Below, piece by piece: positions 13,208 to 16,823 of a DNA stretch of 16,823 bases. Made by a program: the position numbers and the translations under genes. Every line of letters begins with the position of its first letter. Positions within the stretch are counted from its first letter, which is position 1. A model generated the notes under the pieces. It ran no database searches and had not been told where the DNA came from. It saw nothing but the letters and a program-made list of their open reading frames with translations. Source of the stretch: an uncultured Prevotella sp. (GTDB lineage: Bacteria; Bacteroidota; Bacteroidia; Bacteroidales; Bacteroidaceae); assembly GCA_900543975.1 (NCBI GenBank), contig UQTI01000063.1, forward strand, positions 1 to 16,823, in the 5' to 3' direction.

Positions 13208-16076
13208 ACCACTGCACGGCGTTGCTGTAGCCGCTGCGCTTGTCATACTTAAGAGCATCGGTGAGCGTGGCGGCGTTACAACGGAACGTGAAGTTGTAGC
13301 TCGTGTAGGGAGCGAGCACCACCTGACAGCTCATGTTGAAGCAGTGGAGGTCGCGCTGCAACGACGCGGTGGTCATGGACATCTTGTGGTACTCGAAGTC
13401 GTAGCCCGATGAGAAGCTGATGTTCCAACCGTCGCTTATGCGCACGTTGCCGCTCACATTGAGCGTCTGGGTGAACTTATAAGGATAACGCATGGTCTTG
13501 GTGTTGAACTTGCCCTGCGTGTTCTCCCTCATGGTTATGCCATAGCCGAAGGTCAGCGACCACGGCATCTTAAACTTCATGTAGCCGTCTTCGTCGGTCT
13601 CGGCCTTGCCGCCACCGCTCTTCTTTGCGCCACGCTGACCCTCGATCATGTCGTCGTCGACGTTGCTCTCGATGTCGGTGTCAACGCCCTCGTCGTCCTT
13701 GCGGTTCTTCTTGCGCTTGTCCTTGTCGTCCTCGTCGTCGCCATGGCCGAAGAGCTTCTTCAGCTTCTCAGGCGTGAGGGTGAACGATATGTTCTGCGAG
13801 GTGCCCTGGAAACGTCCGAAGCGACCCTTGCCCCACTCGGTGTGGGTGCCGACATAAGGATGGCCGTCCTTGTCGAGCTCGTAGGCGTAGGTGGCAAAGA
13901 CCGCTGCCATGTTGAACGTGTAGTTTTTCCACCATTTGAGACGTATGTCCATCGACAGGTCGCTCCATGGACGCTCTTTGTCTGCCATGTTGTAAGACAT
14001 GCGCAAGCCCAGCTCGTCGATAAGGCTGATCTTCTTCATGCCCGTAGAGTCTTTGTCGCTCTTGACCTTCATCTCAAGGTTGTTGGACAGGCCGAAGCTG
14101 ATGTTGCCCGTGCGGCCGTGTCCAGGCACGCCGTAGAGGCCCTGCGAGAAAGGCGAATATTCGACCAGCGACACGTTGCCGTCGGCATCGGTCTTCTGGT
14201 AGGTCTTCCAGTAGCCGTAACGGGAAGCACCAAAGTCGGGCGCATAGCTGAAGCTCACCGTCGGCGTGATGACGTGGCGTATGGCCTGTATCTTGTCGCC
14301 GAAGATCTTGCGGCTGGGTATCCAGAAGCCATACATCTTTGTCGACATGCTCACGCTTGCCGACCAGTTGTAGACGTTATGGAAACCATAGGTGGTGTCG
14401 CACACCTCCTTCTGCGTTGCCGTGTCCCACGAACGGTCTATCTTGTTCGTGTACATGCGGTCGGTGAACGAGAAGGTGGGGTTGACGTTAAGATAGTTGA
14501 ACAGCGTGAAGCTGCCGCTCAAGGGTATGTTGTGCTGGAAGCCGTTGCGCCAGTCTTTCACGAGGTTGGAGTGCATAAACCTGTCCTCCTTCGTGCTTAT
14601 AGAGTTGGAGAGCTGTCCGGTGTAGCTCAGCGAGATCTTCTCATACCACCGCTCGTTGCCCGCCGCGTGCTTGCGCTTGAAGGGGTAGAAGCGCGAGAGC
14701 GAGATGTTAAGGTCGGGGAGCGTCATGGCGATGGTAGAGTCGCGCATGTTCTGGTTGAGGTTGGCTGTGGAGCTGAGCGACAGGCCTATGCTTGAGAACG
14801 TGGTGCTCCAACTCACGGACGATGTGCGCGTCGACTGTGTGAGCGTCTGCGGGTTGTAGAGGCTGTTCATGTTGTTGCGCTCGTAGCTCGACGTGGCGAA
14901 GTTGACGCTTGCCGAGAGGGAGCTGAAGGGGTTGGCCTTCGAGTCTTGGCGGTGGTTCCACTGCACCTTGAAGCTCGTCTGCTTGGTGTAGTCGGGCATG
15001 CCCTTGTCGCCGGTGCGTGTGTCCTGGTAGCTGAAATAGAAGCTGCCGCTGTGCTTGTAGCGCTTGCGGTAGTTGCTTGCTGCCGAGATGCCCCATGAGC
15101 CTTTGGTGTAGATCTCGCCGAGCAGCTTCAGGTCCCACTTGTCGCTGATGGCGAAATAGTAGCCGCCGTCGCGCAGGTAGAAGCCGCGTGTGCTCTCATC
15201 GCCGTAGGTGGGCATGATGAGGCCGCTCGAATAGCTCTTGGTGAAGGGGAAGAAGCCGTAAGGCACGGCAAGGGGCAGCGGCACGTCTGCCACCACGAGG
15301 TAGGCGGGGCCGAACACCACATCCTTGCCAGGGCGCAGCTTTGCACGCGAGATGGCAATGTAGAAGTCGGGGTGCGGGTCGTCGCAGGTGGTGTAGCGGC
15401 CGTGTTGCAGGTACACCTCGCCGTTGTCGTTGCGTTTTGACAGCTGGCTGCGCAGGAAGCCCTCCTCTTGCTTGGTGTAGACGTTGCTGATGAGACCTTT
15501 CTTCGTCTTGAAGTTGAACGCCATGGTGTCGCTCTCGTAAGAGTCGTTGCCCATCTTGAACACGGGTGTGCCTACGAGCGTCTTGCCCGTGTGGTCGGCG
15601 GTGTCGCGCACACCTGTGGCGTGGACCAGACTGCTGTCCATGCTCATGGCCACCTTCTCGCTCTCAAGATCCATGTTCTCATACTTGACCTTGGAGTTGC
15701 CGTAGAGGTGGGCGAGACGTGAGTCGGCAACATATACCAACGAGTCGTCAGCCGAATATTCCACCGGGGCGTTTATGCCGTTGCTCTTTGTGCGGTTTAT
15801 GGAGTCGAGACGCACAGAGTCGTCTATCTGCTTGTTATACAGATAGATGGCTTTTTGCAGCGAGTCCATGGCGGTGGTGTCGACAACAGCCGTGCCGCGG
15901 GCAGTGCTGTCGCTGGGTATGGAGTCGGTGCTATTGTTGTTGGTGGAATCGTTGTTTTCTATAGGATGTTTTGAGTCGGTACCCTTTTTCTTGCTTTTGA
16001 AAAAGGGCACATTGGTGCTAGCCATCACATAGATGACGGCTAACAGAAGAAGCGATATTAAAGTCTTTGACCTCAT
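13203..16076 (-). CDS. lptD: LPS-assembly outer membrane protein, LptD/OstA-like
   Basis: This 957-residue protein is the Bacteroidetes form of LptD, the outer-membrane barrel that inserts LPS into the outer leaflet at the end of the Lpt bridge. Visible: signal peptide (1-20, hydrophobic ISLLLLAVIYV), a Ser/Thr/Asp/Asn-rich stretch (30-65), an LptA/OstA-like beta-jellyroll at about 105-200 (YGNSKVKYENMDLESEKVAMSMDSS), and the proline-rich VADVPLPLAVPYGFFPF entry to the barrel, then many alternating strands to a terminal tyrosine (QWY), typical of outer-membrane barrels. A strongly charged insert of about 55 residues at roughly 777-830 (GHGDDEDDKDKRKKNRKDD) should be an extended loop. The stop codon overlaps the end of a repeat block. 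The start at 16076 is chosen because it gives a complete signal peptide. Confidence 0.92.
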   Translation of the reverse strand: MRSKTLISLLLLAVIYVMASTNVPFFKSKKKGTDSKHPIENNDSTNNNSTDSIPSDSTARGTAVVDTTAMDSLQKAIYLYNKQIDDSVRLDSINRTKSNGINAPVEYSADDSLVYVADSRLAHLYGNSKVKYENMDLESEKVAMSMDSSLVHATGVRDTADHTGKTLVGTPVFKMGNDSYESDTMAFNFKTKKGLISNVYTKQEEGFLRSQLSKRNDNGEVYLQHGRYTTCDDPHPDFYIAISRAKLRPGKDVVFGPAYLVVADVPLPLAVPYGFFPFTKSYSSGLIMPTYGDESTRGFYLRDGGYYFAISDKWDLKLLGEIYTKGSWGISAASNYRKRYKHSGSFYFSYQDTRTGDKGMPDYTKQTSFKVQWNHRQDSKANPFSSLSASVNFATSSYERNNMNSLYNPQTLTQSTRTSSVSWSTTFSSIGLSLSSTANLNQNMRDSTIAMTLPDLNISLSRFYPFKRKHAAGNERWYEKISLSYTGQLSNSISTKEDRFMHSNLVKDWRNGFQHNIPLSGSFTLFNYLNVNPTFSFTDRMYTNKIDRSWDTATQKEVCDTTYGFHNVYNWSASVSMSTKMYGFWIPSRKIFGDKIQAIRHVITPTVSFSYAPDFGASRYGYWKTYQKTDADGNVSLVEYSPFSQGLYGVPGHGRTGNISFGLSNNLEMKVKSDKDSTGMKKISLIDELGLRMSYNMADKERPWSDLSMDIRLKWWKNYTFNMAAVFATYAYELDKDGHPYVGTHTEWGKGRFGRFQGTSQNISFTLTPEKLKKLFGHGDDEDDKDKRKKNRKDDEGVDTDIESNVDDDMIEGQRGAKKSGGGKAETDEDGYMKFKMPWSLTFGYGITMRENTQGKFNTKTMRYPYKFTQTLNVSGNVRISDGWNISFSSGYDFEYHKMSMTTASLQRDLHCFNMSCQVVLAPYTSYNFTFRCNAATLTDALKYDKRSGYSNAVQWY

Positions 16077-16083
16077 TATCTTG

Positions 16084-16091
16084 CAAAATTA
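16084..16091 (-). promoter_or_regulatory. Possible -7 element for lptD
   Basis: Minus-strand TAATTTTG fits TAnnTTTG, but no TTTG lies at the right distance upstream. If used, transcription would begin about at the ATG (16076), giving a leaderless or near-leaderless mRNA. Confidence 0.35.
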
Positions 16092-16177
16092 CTCAAAATA
16101 TTAGAGATAGGCGGCATTCTTTCGCATATTTAACTAAACTTTCGTGTTAAACCGCTGCTAAACTGCTAAACCGCTGC

Positions 16178-16714
16178 TTACTCGAACATGCGCTCCCACA
16201 GAAGGAAGCGTTGCAGGCCCTCGTCGCCGAAGCGTGAGATGGTCTTCTCGGCTTGTGGAAGGGTCTTGCAGCGGTCGAGGTGGCTCTTCGAGTAGAACTT
16301 GTCGGCGTAGCAGATAATTTTTTCTTCTATGGTCTCGGGCAGGAAGTCGCGGTGGGGCAGGGGCAGGTTCTGCTGCTCTATCTCTCGGGCTGACAGTCCG
16401 GCGCCAGTGTGGCGCTCGCACACGCGGGCGTGGCGGTCGTAGCCCTCTTCGCGCATCATGGCAGCGCCTATCATGCCGTGGCGCAGGTATGGCTCGGTGC
16501 CGTGGCAGCAGATGCCGGGAGCGTCGCAGCGCACGATGCCTATGTCGTGGAGCATGGCGGCCTCTTCAACAAACTGTCGGTCGGCGCCCAACTCGGGATG
16601 TGCGTCGACGATCTGCAGGGCGCGGCGTGTCACGTCGCGGCTGTGGCGCATGAAGATGTTGTAGAGCTCGGTGCCGGGCGTGTAATATTTCTCTATTATC
16701 TTGTTGTAATCCAT
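16178..16714 (-). CDS. HD-domain protein, predicted metal-dependent phosphohydrolase
   Basis: The 178-residue cytoplasmic protein carries the HD-superfamily metal-binding pattern: H24, the HD pair in AMLHDIGI (H56-D57), H79, H102 in RHTGAG, and D138 in YADKFYS. Such proteins hydrolyse phosphate esters, often nucleotides; the substrate here cannot be told. The single-domain layout and length are usual for Bacteroidales stand-alone HD proteins. No signal peptide is present. It lies 101 bp upstream of lptD on the same strand, but a possible lptD promoter in the gap makes a shared transcript uncertain. No clear promoter was found upstream; the third copy of the GCGC/ATTAAT element begins about 47 bp before its start codon. 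Confidence 0.9.
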   Translation of the reverse strand: MDYNKIIEKYYTPGTELYNIFMRHSRDVTRRALQIVDAHPELGADRQFVEEAAMLHDIGIVRCDAPGICCHGTEPYLRHGMIGAAMMREEGYDRHARVCERHTGAGLSAREIEQQNLPLPHRDFLPETIEEKIICYADKFYSKSHLDRCKTLPQAEKTISRFGDEGLQRFLLWERMFE

Positions 16715-16760
16715 CGTCTTTTTTTGTAACTACAGAACTCTTGTAATGGTTGATTTGACA

Positions 16761-16823
16761 TCGCGCTACGCGCTCGTTGTTTTTTGAACATTAATTATCA
16801 TTAATGACCCATTAATTATCATT
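16761..16823. repeat. Palindromic GCGC/ATTAAT element, copy 3, cut by window end
   Basis: TCGCGCTACGCGCTCGTTG, then TTTTTTGAACATTAATTATC and ATTAATGACCCATTAATTATC, match the left half of copy 1 in the same orientation with a few changes. The rest lies outside the window. Confidence 0.85.

Noticed and set aside
13743..14795. Plus-strand frame of 350 codons opposite lptD
   Set aside because: Composition is that of an antisense shadow (Val/Ala/Arg/His-rich) and lptD is convincing on the other strand.

Overview
The window looks like a chromosomal segment of a Bacteroidales bacterium, most likely Prevotella or a close relative. The evidence is a SusC/RagA-type TonB-dependent receptor with the family's hallmark DEVVVVGYG sequence, promoters of the Bacteroidetes type (TTG/TTTG, about 20 bp, TAnnTTTG), an AsnA of the Bacteroides 345-residue form, a Bacteroidetes-type LptD, and a secreted protein ending in a type IX-like C-terminal segment. 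No rRNA, tRNA, CRISPR array or complete insertion sequence was seen.

Layout. 1-2898 (-): SusC-like receptor, C-terminus cut off by the window edge. 2899-3797: no gene; it holds the long susC leader with 20/21-bp repeats, the susC promoter, a 193-bp MITE-like element and a terminator hairpin. 3798-6934 (-): a two-gene unit, a 979-residue secreted multidomain protein with a starch-binding-like N-terminus, then a 58-residue small protein. 6935-7709: a repeat-rich leader and two divergent promoters with a LacI-type palindrome. 7710-8468 (+): an acidic, aromatic-rich lipoprotein. 8469-9032: two 22-bp tandem arrays, then a nested inverted-repeat block that ends at the dnaX stop codon. 9033-11227 (-): dnaX preceded by a 65-residue orphan small gene. 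11264-11739: promoters and a palindromic element. 11740-12777 (+): asnA. 12778-13202: a second palindromic element and a second nested GACAATA hairpin. 13203-16076 (-): lptD-like. 16178-16714 (-): HD-domain protein. 16761-16823: start of a third palindromic element.

Functionally the left half is an accessory glycan-use locus (receptor, surface glycan-binding candidate, small protein, lipoprotein); the right half is housekeeping (replication clamp loader, asparagine synthesis, LPS export). The 979-residue gene looks clearly more AT-rich by eye than dnaX, asnA and lptD.

The unusual feature is the intergenic DNA. At least three families of structured repeats occupy nearly every gap. One is a unit with core GGTTTTTAAAGACAATA that sits at or just after the stop codons of dnaX, asnA and lptD, always reading in the direction of the gene. 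Another is a GCGC-rich/ATTAAT palindromic element seen in three same-orientation copies, two of them bracketing asnA. The third is a MITE whose arms differ almost only by changes that keep G-U pairing in RNA of one strand. These look like non-autonomous mobile or RNA-level 3'-end elements; no transposase or RAYT gene for them is in the window.
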